A stretch of 49,042 nucleotides of DNA from JALCLA01 sp965653565. GTDB taxonomy: Bacteria > Pseudomonadota > Gammaproteobacteria > Xanthomonadales > Xanthomonadaceae. The DNA lies in the NCBI GenBank assembly GCA_965653565.1, contig CBFHAI010000031.1, positions 1 to 49,042 of the forward strand, written 5' to 3'. Below, piece after piece: positions 16,090-24,918 of the stretch. The first letter of the stretch is position 1; each line of letters starts with the position of its first letter. A program made the position numbers and the translations under genes. Under the pieces are notes generated by a model. That model saw only the letters and a list, made by a program, of their open reading frames with translations, was not told where the DNA came from and searched no databases.

Positions 16090-16164
16090 ACCCGACCCTG
16101 AACTTCGCGCGCCGCAACGCCCGCGCGCGAAGCTTCCGGTGGCGCATGGCGCCGCCTCCCGCGC

Positions 16165-16170
16165 AATAAT
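16165..16170 (+). promoter_or_regulatory. -10 element (AATAAT) of plsB
   Basis: AATAAT-CCCCGC-ATG: the hexamer ends 6 bases before the plsB start codon and there is no ribosome-binding site between them. The layout matches the tdk promoter (TACAAT-CCCCCGC-ATG), suggesting a leaderless transcript. No -35 is called. Confidence 0.45.
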
Positions 16171-16176
16171 CCCCGC

Positions 16177-18729
16177 ATGAACATGCCCACCTCCAACGGC
16201 CGCGCCCGCGTGCCGTTCCTCTTCCGCGCGCTCGGCCGCCTGATCGCACCGTGGCTGGCGATCCGCCGCGAGCCCGCCAGCAGCGACGCGCCGCTGGTGC
16301 GGCCCGGCATCCCGGTGGTGTACGTGATCGAGCGCTACGGCCTGTCCAACGCGCTGATCCTCGAACAAACCACGCGGGAAGCCGGCCTGCCGTCGCCGCT
16401 GGTGGAAATGCCGGGTGGCGATCTGGTCGGCCGCAAGCGCGCGCTGGTGGCGCTGTCGCGGCGCCAGGGCTATTGGTTCGGGCGGCCGAAGAATCGCACC
16501 CATTCGGAAGGCATCGCGCGCCTGGTCGCGGCGCTGCAGGCCGATCCCTCGCTTGATGTGCAACTGGTGCCGGTGTCGATCTTCGTCGGCCGCGCGCCGG
16601 ATCGGCAGTCGGGCTGGTTCCGCGTGCTGTTCGCGGAAAACTGGGCGATGGTCGGCCGCTTCCGCCGCTTCCTGGCGGTGCTGTTGAACGGACGCCACAC
16701 CATCGTGCGGTTTTCGCCGCCGCTGAGCCTGCGCGAAGCGCTGAGCGAGCCGATGCCGGCCGAGCTTGCGATCCGCAAACTGTCGCGCGTGCTGCGCGCG
16801 CATTTCCGCCGCATCCGCGTGGCGGTGATCGGACCGGATCTGTCGCATCGCCGCACCCTGGTCGATGCGGTGCTGGCGAGCGAGCCGGTGCGGCGCGCCA
16901 TCGCCGACCAGGCGCGCCGCGACAACAGCAACTACCCGCAATCCTGGCGCCGTGCGCATCAGTACGCGATGGAGGTCGCGGCCGACTATTCGCACACCGT
17001 GGTGCGCTCGCTGTCGTTCGTCCTCACGCCGTTCTGGAACAAGATCTATCGCGGCGTGGCGATGCATCACTTCGATTCGGTGAAGCAGGCCGCGCCCGGG
17101 CACGAAGTGATCTACGTGCCGTCGCATCGCAGTCACATCGACTATCTGTTGCTGAGCTATCTGCTGTACGTCAACGGCCTGGTGCCGCCGCATATCGCGG
17201 CCGGCGTGAATCTGAATCTGCCGGGCGTCGGGCCGATCCTGCGGCGCGGCGGCGCCTTCTTCCTGCGCCGCAGTTTCAAGGCCAATGCGCTGTATTCGGC
17301 GGTCTTCAGCGAATACGTCGCGACCCTGGTCGGGCAGGGCGTGTCGATCGAATATTTCATCGAAGGCGGACGCTCGCGCACCGGCCGCCTGCTGCAGCCG
17401 AAGGCCGGCATGCTGGCGATGACGGTGCGCGCCTTCCTGCGCCAGTCGCGCCGTCCGGTGCTGTTCCAGCCGGTCTATATCGGCTACGAAAAATTGATGG
17501 AAGGCCGCAGCTATCTCGACGAACTGTCGGGCAAGGCCAAGCAGAAGGAATCGATCTGGGGCCTGCTCGGCGGCATTCCTAAAGTGCTGCGTTCGAACTA
17601 CGGCCGCGTCGCGGTGAATTTCGCCGAGCCGATCCATCTGGACGATATCCTCGCCCAGCACGCGCCGGACTGGCGCGATTATTCGGGCGATTCCGAGCGC
17701 CGGCCCGAATGGATGAGCGATGCGGTCGACGATCTGGCCCAGCGTATCCAGGTCAATATCAATCGCGCCGCCGACGTCAATCCGATCAACCTGCTGGCAT
17801 TGGCCTTGCTGTCGACGCCGAAATACGCGATGGCGGAGAGCGATCTGCTGGCGCAGTTGCAGCTGTCGAAGACGCTGCTCGAACGCGTGCCGTACTCCGA
17901 TCGCGTCACCGTCACCGCGCTCACGCCGGCACAGATCATCGCCTACGGCGAAGAAGTCAAAGTGCTCGAACGCACCCGCCATCCGCTCGGCGACGTGCTC
18001 GCGCTGCAGGGCGAAGACGCCGTGCTGCAAAGCTATTTCCGCAACAACGTGCTGCATCTTTTCGCGTGCGCGGCGTGGGTGGCGTGCTGTTTCCAGAACA
18101 ACCGCAAGATGAGCCGCGCGGGCGTGGTGCGGCTCGGACGTCTGGTGTATCCGTTCATCCGGCAGGAGCTGTTCCTGCGCTGGGACGAAGAAGAGTTCGG
18201 CGAATGCCTGCACGCCACGATCGCCGTGATGGTGGAGCAGGGCCTGTTCGTGTTCGACACCGAATCGGGCCAGCTGCAGCGCGGGCCGGGACAGACCGAC
18301 GAAGTGTTCCAGCTGCGCGTGATCGCGCATTCGCTGCTGCAGGCCTTCGAGCGCTACTACATCGCGATCGCGGTGCTGGTGAAGAACGGCCCAGGTGCGA
18401 TCAGTGCCGGCGAACTGGAGAACCTTTGCCACCTGACGGCGCAGCGTTTGTCGCTGCTGTACGCGCAGACGGCGCCGGAATTCTTCGATCGCTCGCTGTT
18501 CCGCGGCTTCATATCCAAGCTGCGCGAGCTCGGTTTCGTACGCACCAACGAAGCCGGCAAGCTGGTCTACGACGAGCGCCTGGAAGGCTGGGCCAAGGAA
18601 TCGAAGATCATCCTGTCGCGCGAACTGCGCCACTCGATCCTGAAAATCACGCCGGAGACGGCGCGTGCCGCGGCGCCGGCGGCCGAACCCGCGGCGCAGA
18701 TCGAAGCGCCCGACGGCGGCGAAGGCTGA
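16177..18729 (+). CDS. plsB: glycerol-3-phosphate 1-O-acyltransferase
   Basis: 850 residues, full length for the large PlsB. It acylates sn-glycerol-3-phosphate at position 1 using acyl-CoA or acyl-ACP, the first step of phospholipid synthesis at the inner membrane. The acyltransferase blocks are present: block I V-P-S-H-R-S-H-I-D-Y (H317, D322, the HX4D catalytic pair), block II F-F-L-R-R-S-F, block III F-I-E-G-G-R-S-R-T-G and block IV V-L-F-Q-P-V-Y-I-G-Y. The first ATG (16177) is followed by another at 16183. It converges with a small gene, with 2 bases between the stops. Confidence 0.96.
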   Translation: MNMPTSNGRARVPFLFRALGRLIAPWLAIRREPASSDAPLVRPGIPVVYVIERYGLSNALILEQTTREAGLPSPLVEMPGGDLVGRKRALVALSRRQGYWFGRPKNRTHSEGIARLVAALQADPSLDVQLVPVSIFVGRAPDRQSGWFRVLFAENWAMVGRFRRFLAVLLNGRHTIVRFSPPLSLREALSEPMPAELAIRKLSRVLRAHFRRIRVAVIGPDLSHRRTLVDAVLASEPVRRAIADQARRDNSNYPQSWRRAHQYAMEVAADYSHTVVRSLSFVLTPFWNKIYRGVAMHHFDSVKQAAPGHEVIYVPSHRSHIDYLLLSYLLYVNGLVPPHIAAGVNLNLPGVGPILRRGGAFFLRRSFKANALYSAVFSEYVATLVGQGVSIEYFIEGGRSRTGRLLQPKAGMLAMTVRAFLRQSRRPVLFQPVYIGYEKLMEGRSYLDELSGKAKQKESIWGLLGGIPKVLRSNYGRVAVNFAEPIHLDDILAQHAPDWRDYSGDSERRPEWMSDAVDDLAQRIQVNINRAADVNPINLLALALLSTPKYAMAESDLLAQLQLSKTLLERVPYSDRVTVTALTPAQIIAYGEEVKVLERTRHPLGDVLALQGEDAVLQSYFRNNVLHLFACAAWVACCFQNNRKMSRAGVVRLGRLVYPFIRQELFLRWDEEEFGECLHATIAVMVEQGLFVFDTESGQLQRGPGQTDEVFQLRVIAHSLLQAFERYYIAIAVLVKNGPGAISAGELENLCHLTAQRLSLLYAQTAPEFFDRSLFRGFISKLRELGFVRTNEAGKLVYDERLEGWAKESKIILSRELRHSILKITPETARAAAPAAEPAAQIEAPDGGEG

Positions 18730-18731
18730 GC

Positions 18732-18938
18732 CTAAGCGTCGAGGTCGGGAATCAGCTTGCTTTCGAGGTAGGCGATCATGTCCTTGATGCGCAGCTTGCG
18801 TTTCTTCAGGCGCTTGAGCTGCAGCTCGTCGGTGCGGATGCTGGTCGATAATTGCTCGATGGCGCCGTCGAGGTCGCGATGTTCGATCTTCAGTTCCGCC
18901 AGCTGGCGGGAAAACTCGGCGGGATCGGGTAGCTGCAT
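18732..18938 (-). CDS. YdcH family protein (DUF465)
   Basis: 68 residues, almost entirely one helical hairpin or coiled coil: S-R-Q-L-A-E-L-K-I-E-H-R-D-L-D followed by L-K-R-L-K-K-R-K-L-R-I-K-D-M-I. The L-K-K-x-K-L-x-x-K-D pattern is the DUF465/YdcH signature. These are abundant small cytoplasmic proteins with no settled function. It is a single gene convergent with plsB and divergent from ttcA. Confidence 0.9.
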   Translation of the reverse strand: MQLPDPAEFSRQLAELKIEHRDLDGAIEQLSTSIRTDELQLKRLKKRKLRIKDMIAYLESKLIPDLDA

Positions 18939-19021
18939 GGCGCAGGTCTCGGGCAGGTCGCCATAGTTCGCGGCCTGCCGGGTCCGTAGTCAAGGCCGGG
19001 AACGCGATCGGCGGGCGGCGG

Positions 19022-19027
19022 TACAAT
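19022..19027 (+). promoter_or_regulatory. -10 element (TACAAT) of ttcA
   Basis: TACAAT lies 32 bases before the ttcA ATG, predicting a short leader of about 26 bases. No clear -35 hexamer is seen in the GC-rich sequence upstream. Confidence 0.45.
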
Positions 19028-19059
19028 GCGCGCCCCGCCCGCCGCCCCACCTCCGCAGA

Positions 19060-19917
19060 ATGAACGCCGTCGCCTCGCGCAAACAGGAACTCGAGCACAA
19101 CAAACTGGCCAAGCGCCTGCGCCACCAGGTCGGCCAGGCGATCGCCGATTACGGCATGATCGAAGACGGCGATCGCGTGATGGTGTGCCTGTCCGGCGGC
19201 AAGGACAGCTACACGATGCTCGACGTGCTGCTGCAGCTGCAGAAGAAGGCGCCGGTGCGTTTCTCGCTGACGGCCGTGAATCTCGATCAGAAGCAGCCGG
19301 GTTTCCCCGAGCATGTGTTGCCCGACTATCTGCGCGCGCGCGGCGTCGACTTCCACATCCTCGAGCAGGACACCTATTCGGTCGTCAAGCGCGTGATTCC
19401 GGAAGGCAAGACGATGTGTTCGTTGTGCTCGCGGCTGCGGCGCGGCGCGCTGTATTCGTACGCCGAGGAAAACGGCTACACCAAGCTGGCGCTCGGCCAT
19501 CATCGCGACGATCTGGTGGCGACGTTTTTCCTGAATCTGTTCTTCCACGCCAAGCTCGCCTCGATGCCGCCGAAACTGCGCAGCGACGACGGCAAGCACG
19601 TCGTGATCCGCCCGCTCGCCTACGTGGCCGAGAACGATATCGCGGCCTACGCGCAGGCACGCGAATTCCCGATCATCCCGTGCACGCTGTGCGGTTCGCA
19701 GGAAAACCTGCAGCGCAAACAGGTGCGCAGGATGCTCGAAGCCTGGGAGCGCGAAACGCCGGGCCGCATCGATCAGATCGCGCGGGCCCTGTCGGACGTG
19801 CGGCCGAGCCAGCTGGCCGATCCGAAGATCTTCGATTTCCTGGCGCTGGGCCGGATCGGCGATGCGCCACTGCCGGATGCGCATGCGTGGCTGGCCGGGG
19901 AGCCGTCGCAGGATTAG
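19060..19917 (+). CDS. ttcA: tRNA 2-thiocytidine biosynthesis protein
   Basis: 285 residues. TtcA adds sulfur to C32 of certain tRNAs using ATP and a [4Fe-4S] cluster. The PP-loop S-G-G-K-D-S is at residues 45-50. Cluster ligands C120 and C123 (C-S-L-C) are present, with another C-x-x-C at 208 and 211 (P-C-T-L-C-G-S), and G-H-H-R-D-D is the conserved central motif. The domain is complete. The gene is followed by hairpins (19939-19955 and an inverted pair at 19965/20000) and then rdgC. Confidence 0.95.
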   Translation: MNAVASRKQELEHNKLAKRLRHQVGQAIADYGMIEDGDRVMVCLSGGKDSYTMLDVLLQLQKKAPVRFSLTAVNLDQKQPGFPEHVLPDYLRARGVDFHILEQDTYSVVKRVIPEGKTMCSLCSRLRRGALYSYAEENGYTKLALGHHRDDLVATFFLNLFFHAKLASMPPKLRSDDGKHVVIRPLAYVAENDIAAYAQAREFPIIPCTLCGSQENLQRKQVRRMLEAWERETPGRIDQIARALSDVRPSQLADPKIFDFLALGRIGDAPLPDAHAWLAGEPSQD

Positions 19918-19938
19918 ACACTTCGCTGCGCCAGACTT

Positions 19939-20008
19939 CTCCCGCGCAACGGGAGCGTCGCCGACTTTCGCCGCGCTGCGTTGCCGGGCCGCTTCGCACC
20001 GGCGAAAG
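19939..20008. repeat. hairpin and inverted pair between ttcA and rdgC
   Basis: CTCCCG-CGCAA-CGGGAG forms a 6-bp stem at 19939-19955. Just after it, CTTTCGCCG (19965-19973) and CGGCGAAAG (20000-20008) form a perfect 9-bp inverted pair. Neither has a U-tract, so they may be RNA-stabilising structures or a dispersed repeat rather than a standard terminator. Confidence 0.5.
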
Positions 20009-20056
20009 CGTGGCGGCTGACGGACGCGCCATTCAAATCTTTCTCACTGGATTCTC

Positions 20057-20968
20057 ATGCTTTTTCGCAATCTGACCCTGTTCCGTTTTCCTTCCTCGCT
20101 GCGCGCCACGCTGGAAAAAATCGACGATTACCTGCCGAACCAGGCGCTCAAACCGGTCGGTCCGCTCGAATTGTCGTCGCGCGGTTTCGTCTCGCCGTTC
20201 GGTCGCGGCGAGGAGCAGCTGTCGCATCGCATCGGCGATTGCGTGCTGATGACGCTCGGCGGCGAAGACAAGCTGCTGCCGTCGGCCGTGGTGAACGAGG
20301 CGCTGGCCAGCAAGCTCGATGCGATGCGCGAACGCGAAGGCCGCGATCCCGGCGGACGCGAGCGCAAACGCTTGAAGGACGAGGTGCTGACCGATCTGCT
20401 GCCGCGCGCTTTCGCGCGGCCGATGCGGGTGAACGGTTATCTCGATCTGGGCCTGGGCTGGCTGGTGATCGATAGCTCCAGCCGCAAGACGGCCGAAGCC
20501 TTCGTGACGGCCTTGCGCGAGGCGCTCGGTTCGTTTCCCGCGCTGCCGGTGAACGCCGAATCGAGCCCGCGCGCGCTGCTCACCGCGTGGATTTCCGGTG
20601 AGGCCATGCCGAAAGGGTTCGAACTGGGCGACGAATGCGAACTGCGCGATCCGGTGGACGCCGGCGCCATCGTCAAATGCAAACGCCAGGAACTCGACAG
20701 CGACGAAGTGCGCGAGCACCTGAAAGCCGGCAAGCAGGGCTTCCAGTTGGCGCTGACGTTCGAGGAACGCCTCGGGCTGGTGATCGGCGAGGACATCGTG
20801 GTGCGCAAGCTGCGCTTCCTCGAAACCGCCACCGAGGCGCTGGAACGCGACGAGCGCGATTCGCTGCGTGCGGAAATCGACGCCACCTTCGCCTTGATGA
20901 GCGGCGAACTCAAGCGCCTGCTCGAACGCCTGACCGAAGAGTTCTCGCTCAGCGCCGCCGACGCTTGA
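20057..20968 (+). CDS. rdgC: recombination-associated protein RdgC
   Basis: 303 residues, the family length. The protein starts M-L-F-R-N-L-T-L-F-R-F and shows the conserved R-G-F-V-S-P-F-G and L-K-D-E-V-L-T-D-L-L-P-R-A-F. Near the C-terminus it has R-F-L-E-T-A-T-E. RdgC forms a dimeric ring around duplex DNA and restrains RecA-mediated strand exchange. The ttcA-rdgC neighbourhood is common in Xanthomonadales. Confidence 0.95.
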   Translation: MLFRNLTLFRFPSSLRATLEKIDDYLPNQALKPVGPLELSSRGFVSPFGRGEEQLSHRIGDCVLMTLGGEDKLLPSAVVNEALASKLDAMREREGRDPGGRERKRLKDEVLTDLLPRAFARPMRVNGYLDLGLGWLVIDSSSRKTAEAFVTALREALGSFPALPVNAESSPRALLTAWISGEAMPKGFELGDECELRDPVDAGAIVKCKRQELDSDEVREHLKAGKQGFQLALTFEERLGLVIGEDIVVRKLRFLETATEALERDERDSLRAEIDATFALMSGELKRLLERLTEEFSLSAADA

Positions 20969-21014
20969 CCGGAAGGCGCTTGACTTGGGACCGAGCGCAG
21001 GCAAGCTTGCGCCC

Positions 21015-21800
21015 ATGAGTTCTCTGCTGCGCCGCTTCCTCGCCCCGGCGAAACCGCGCACCGTCGAGCGCGAAACGATCGAAGTCGTGTTGCCCGACGG
21101 CCGGGCTGCGAGCGTGCTGCGCGTGCGCGATCCGCGCGCACGGCTCATCAAGTTACTAGTGTCGGAGAGCGGCGCGCGACTGACCTTGCCGCTGCGCGCT
21201 TCGCTGCGCGAGGCCGATTATTTTCTCGGCGCGCATCTGGATTGGCTGTCGCGCCAACTCGACCGGCGCGTGCCCGAGCCGGATGCAATTCCCTTCACGT
21301 TCGGTGATGCAGGGCCGCTGCCATTGCGCGGCGAGCGTCTGCCGGTGCGCTGGGTGCCGGGCCGTTCCTTGGGGGTGCAGCGCGACGCCGCCGGTCTGTC
21401 GATCACGCATCCGGTGAACGCCAGCGAGGCGTCGCTGCGCCGCGCACTGCGCGATTTCTACGTCGCTCAAGCGCGTCGCGACGTCGGTCAATGGCTGCCG
21501 AAGTATCTCGCCGGATTGCCGCGCGCGCCCTCGTCGCTGCGGATTCGTCCGCTGCGATCGCTGTGGGGATCGCTCAGCCCCAGCGGCGGACTCTCGCTCG
21601 ATCTGGCGCTGGTGCTCGGCCCGCCGGGACATTTCGAATACGTGCTGGTGCACGAGTTGTGTCATCTGATTCACGCCAATCATTCGCGCTCGTTCTGGCG
21701 CGAAGTCGAACGCCGCTGGCCGCCGTGGCGCGATTCGCGCGTCTGGTTCCGCCGCGATGGCCTGGCCTTGAAAACCGAGATGCGCCGGATCGCGGGCTAG
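21015..21800 (+). CDS. YgjP-like metallopeptidase domain protein (DUF45, M48-like)
   Basis: 261 residues from M-S-S-L-L-R-R-F. The zinc site is clear: H-E-L-C-H (H213, E214, H217), then N-H-S at 222-224 (H223), inside V-L-V-H-E-L-C-H-L. R-S-L-W-G-S-L before it is the conserved R-x-x-W-G-S segment of YgjP/SprT-like proteins. The N-terminal half is a beta-rich domain. The family is annotated as a putative zinc metallopeptidase and has no transmembrane helix. The substrate is unknown. Confidence 0.88.
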   Translation: MSSLLRRFLAPAKPRTVERETIEVVLPDGRAASVLRVRDPRARLIKLLVSESGARLTLPLRASLREADYFLGAHLDWLSRQLDRRVPEPDAIPFTFGDAGPLPLRGERLPVRWVPGRSLGVQRDAAGLSITHPVNASEASLRRALRDFYVAQARRDVGQWLPKYLAGLPRAPSSLRIRPLRSLWGSLSPSGGLSLDLALVLGPPGHFEYVLVHELCHLIHANHSRSFWREVERRWPPWRDSRVWFRRDGLALKTEMRRIAG

Positions 21801-22684
21801 GCGTCGAGCGGCGCGAGTCCGAGAAAAGCGCGGATTTCCGGCGCCACCAAGTCCGGTGTTTCCATGTGCAGATGATGATTGCCAGCGATCTGCACCAGCC
21901 GCAGATCGCGCACGCAGGCGATGCGCGCGGTGCGTACCTCGGCATCGAAGTAGATCGGCGGCGGATCGGCAGCGATCAGCAGAGTGGGGCATTCGATCCC
22001 GGCGAGCCACTCGCGGATCATGCTTTCGTGGATGCGGACCGGCGAGGCGATGCGCAGGCGCGGATCGCTGCGCCAGGCCAAGCCGCCGTCGACCGGTTTG
22101 AGGCTGCGCGATACCAGCAGCGCGGCGACGCGTTCGGACAGGTCGTTGGCGCGCATGCGGGCGGCCACGGCGGGCGACGGATCGGGGAACACGCGCAGTT
22201 GCTTGTCGTCGGCGCCGGCGCGTTCGTCGAGCGCTTTGCGCAGCGATTCCACCGCGCTGCCGGGACGCGCGCCGATCGGGCCCAGCGATTCGATCAGCAG
22301 CAGTTTGCGCACGCGCTGCGGGCGCGCGGCGGCCAGCACCGACAGCACCGCGCCGCCGAGCGAGTGACCGAGCAGAATCGCATCGTCCCAGCCGAGCGCG
22401 TCGAGCGCGGCGAGCGCATCGTCGAGATAGTCGATGTAGTGATACCAGCTGCGCGGCGGGCGATGGGCGGACAGGCCGTGGCCGGGCAGATCGAGCGCGA
22501 CCAGGTCGAGTTCGGGCAGCAGGGCGGCGAGCGGCGCGAAACTCATCGCGTTGTCCAGCCAGCCGTGCAATGCGAGCACGCGCGCTCCCGATCTTGTGCC
22601 GTGACGGCGTGCGGCGAGGGCGCGGCCGTCGGGGTCGAGAACGAGTTCCTCGGCGGCGGGCAGGTCGGCGATGCTATCGGCCAT
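21797..22684 (-). CDS. alpha/beta hydrolase
   Basis: 295 residues from M-A-D-S-I-A-D-L-P. The fold markers are the oxyanion motif L-A-L-H-G-W-L-D-N, the nucleophile elbow L-L-G-H-S-L-G-G-A and a C-terminal histidine in A-G-N-H-H-L-H. The sequence resembles human SERHL-type and epoxide-hydrolase-like serine hydrolases. The ATG lies 11 bases inside the end of hemH, so the two genes are translationally coupled. Its C-terminus overlaps the convergent metallopeptidase by 4 bases. The substrate is unknown. Confidence 0.88.
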   Translation of the reverse strand: MADSIADLPAAEELVLDPDGRALAARRHGTRSGARVLALHGWLDNAMSFAPLAALLPELDLVALDLPGHGLSAHRPPRSWYHYIDYLDDALAALDALGWDDAILLGHSLGGAVLSVLAAARPQRVRKLLLIESLGPIGARPGSAVESLRKALDERAGADDKQLRVFPDPSPAVAARMRANDLSERVAALLVSRSLKPVDGGLAWRSDPRLRIASPVRIHESMIREWLAGIECPTLLIAADPPPIYFDAEVRTARIACVRDLRLVQIAGNHHLHMETPDLVAPEIRAFLGLAPLDA

Positions 22685-23783
22685 CGAATCGCTCGCGGCG
22701 TTGTGCCGAGGCGGCGAGACCTGCGGCTCCCTGCGCCGGATCGCGCGCCGGATCGAACTCGGGCCAGCCGGCCCCATGGCGGCGCACCAGCGCGAGCAAT
22801 GCGTCCACATGCGCGGCATCGGCGTTGAGCGCCGGGATGTAGTTCAACGCCTCGCCGCCGGCCGCGATGAAGAATTCCGAATTCTGCATCGCGATTTCCT
22901 CGAGCGTTTCGAGGCAATCGGTGGCGAAGCCCGGGCTGATCACGTCGATCCGCTTCACGCCCCGGGCGGCCAGCGATTTCACCGTTTCATCGGTGTAGGG
23001 CCGCAACCATTCCTCGCGCCCGACGCGCGACTGGAACGTCACCAGCCATTCGTCGTCGGCCAGTTCCAGCCGCGTTGCGATTTCGCGCGCGGAATACTGG
23101 CAGTGGCAAAAATAAGGATCGCCGGCGAGGAAATAGCGGCGCGGGATGCCGTGGAACGAAAACATCAGCCGCTCGCCGCGCGGCTGTGTCCGCCAGTGGC
23201 GGTGTACCGACTCGGCGACGGCGTCGAGCCAGGCCGGTTCGCGGTAGTAGTCGGTGACGGTGCGTAGCTCCGGCTGCCAGCGCCAGCGGCGCAACTCATC
23301 GACGACGGCGTCGATCACCGATGCCGTCGTCGTGGCCGAATATTGCGGATACAGCGGCAGCACGATCAGCCGGCGCAGGCCTTCGTCGTGCAACTGGCGC
23401 AGGACCGCGGGCAGGCCCGGCCGGCCGTAGCGCATCGCCAGGCGGACTTCGACCGGCAGGCCGGCGTCGGCCAGCGCGGACGCCAACCCAGTGGCCAGTG
23501 CCTGGCTGTGCACGCGTAGCGGCGAGCCGCGTTCGGTCCAGACCTGGGCATAGGCGTGCGCCGAGCGGCGCGAGCGCAGCGGCAGGATGGCGCCGTAAAG
23601 CACCGGCAGCCAGATCAGGCGCGGCGCCTCGATGACGCGTGGGTCGGACAGGAATTCGGCGAGATAGCGCCGCACCGCGTGCGGGGTCGGCGCATCGGGC
23701 GTGCCGAGGTTCACCAGCACCACCGCGCAGCGTTCGGCGCTGCCGTGGCGAAATTCGGTGCGGCCGCGGTAGGGGTCGGGCAT
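22674..23783 (-). CDS. hemH: ferrochelatase
   Basis: 369 residues from an ATG preceded by AGGA at 7 bases; a GTG 33 bases upstream is a weaker option. The N-terminus has V-V-L-V-N-L-G-T-P-D-A-P. The catalytic histidine lies in F-S-F-H-G-I-P-R-R-Y, and the C-terminal part has S-P-G-F-A-T-D-C-L-E-T-L-E-E with the conserved glutamates. It inserts Fe2+ into protoporphyrin IX as the last step of haem synthesis at the inner membrane. It is divergent from the beta-propeller gene. Confidence 0.95.
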   Translation of the reverse strand: MPDPYRGRTEFRHGSAERCAVVLVNLGTPDAPTPHAVRRYLAEFLSDPRVIEAPRLIWLPVLYGAILPLRSRRSAHAYAQVWTERGSPLRVHSQALATGLASALADAGLPVEVRLAMRYGRPGLPAVLRQLHDEGLRRLIVLPLYPQYSATTTASVIDAVVDELRRWRWQPELRTVTDYYREPAWLDAVAESVHRHWRTQPRGERLMFSFHGIPRRYFLAGDPYFCHCQYSAREIATRLELADDEWLVTFQSRVGREEWLRPYTDETVKSLAARGVKRIDVISPGFATDCLETLEEIAMQNSEFFIAAGGEALNYIPALNADAAHVDALLALVRRHGAGWPEFDPARDPAQGAAGLAASAQRRERFDGR

Positions 23784-23853
23784 CCAGGGATCCTGCGGCG
23801 GCCTCGAATCTCGCACGGCCCTTCGGCCCGGTCGCGGCGCGCGGGCTAAGACC

Positions 23854-23881
23854 TTGATCCGATGGCGGATGATGGTATTCT
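23854..23881 (+). promoter_or_regulatory. sigma70-type promoter of the beta-propeller gene
   Basis: TTGATC (23854-23859), a 16-base spacer, then TATTCT (23876-23881) preceded by TGG. This is the best full -35/-10 pair seen in the window. The predicted leader of about 55 bases contains a CGCC-TTAAAA-GGCG hairpin near 23890-23903 and an AAAGGA ribosome site. Confidence 0.6.
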
Positions 23882-23942
23882 GTCGTACGCGCCTTAAAAG
23901 GCGTCGTGACGATTACAAATATTACTAGAAAGGACGACGTCG

Positions 23943-24842
23943 ATGCGTCCCCTGCTGCACCGGCTCCTCGCCGGGCTGATTGCGTTGCTACCTTTGGCCG
24001 CTGCTGCGGAGCCTATCGGCTACGCGGCCGGTTTCGACACGCTTTATCGGATCGACCTTGCCACCGGCAAGGCAACGGCCGTGGGCCCGATCGGGTTCAA
24101 CGATGTCGAAGGCCTGGCGTTCGCGGCGGACGGTACGCTTTACGGCGTGGCCGACGCGACGGCAGGTTCCGGCAGCGGCGTGACCGACCTGCTGGTCCGC
24201 ATCAATCCGCAAACAGGCGCCGGCACCCTGGTGGCGCCATTGGCAGGCCTTGCCGGTCTGGGGCCGGGCGGGAATCTCGATTACGGACTGGCCTTCACTT
24301 GCGATGGCCGCATGTGGGCTGCCTCGGATACCACCACGCAGTTGTGGGAAGTAACTCCCTCGACAGGCGCGACCCGGCTGGTGGCTTCGACCGGTACGAC
24401 CTTGTCCGGCCTGGCGGGTCGAGGGCTCGAACTTTATGGTCTGAGCGTGGCGCCGACACCGACCCTATACACGGTCAATGTCACCACCGGGGCGACGACG
24501 TCGCTGGGAACATTGAACGTTGGCGGCGTAGTGGACGACGCCGGCCTGGATTTCGACTCGACCGGCACACTGTGGGCCACGCTCGATCCGGAACCGTTGG
24601 CCGAAGGCGCCAGCCGCATCGCCAGCGTCAGTACCATCACGGGACAAGGCAATCTTGTTTCGACGGCGAGCGTGAATCTCGGTATGGAAGGTCTGGCGAT
24701 CGCGGCCAATCCAATCTGCGGCGGTCTGTCCTTGCCGTCGCAGCCGGTGCCGGGTCCAGGCTTGCCGATGCTCGTGCTTTTGGGCGCTTTCGCCGCAACT
24801 TTCGGCTTCGCGCACTTGGCGCGCAAGCAGGCGCAAGCTTAG
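23943..24842 (+). CDS. exported beta-propeller protein with C-terminal sorting-like tail
   Basis: 299 residues. A signal peptide (hydrophobic 7-20, cleavage near A-A-A-A-E-P) leads into repeated propeller-like blades: T-L-Y-R-I-D-L-A-T-G, G-L-A-F-A-A-D-G-T-L-Y-G, Q-L-W-E-V-T-P-S-T-G, T-L-Y-T-V-N-V-T-T-G. The C-terminus has P-V-P-G-P-G-L-P, about 18 hydrophobic residues, and a basic tail (A-R-K-Q-A-Q-A), like PEP-CTERM or IPTL-CTERM anchors. No exosortase is in the window. Codon use is looser (more A/T third positions) than in neighbours, hinting at separate ancestry. Confidence 0.8.
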   Translation: MRPLLHRLLAGLIALLPLAAAAEPIGYAAGFDTLYRIDLATGKATAVGPIGFNDVEGLAFAADGTLYGVADATAGSGSGVTDLLVRINPQTGAGTLVAPLAGLAGLGPGGNLDYGLAFTCDGRMWAASDTTTQLWEVTPSTGATRLVASTGTTLSGLAGRGLELYGLSVAPTPTLYTVNVTTGATTSLGTLNVGGVVDDAGLDFDSTGTLWATLDPEPLAEGASRIASVSTITGQGNLVSTASVNLGMEGLAIAANPICGGLSLPSQPVPGPGLPMLVLLGAFAATFGFAHLARKQAQA

Positions 24843-24918
24843 CGCCGATTCATTGCGCGCCGACCATACTCGGCGCGAGCTCCGGCGACGGAGCATCCTA
24901 ATCTTCCGGAGTTTGCCG

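Noticed and set aside
15079..19884. A 1601-codon minus-strand open frame opposite the lipoprotein gene, plsB and ttcA
   Set aside because: It is the mirror of well-identified plus-strand genes; high third-position GC keeps antisense frames open. Its His/Arg/Asp/Ala-rich composition is typical of such shadows.
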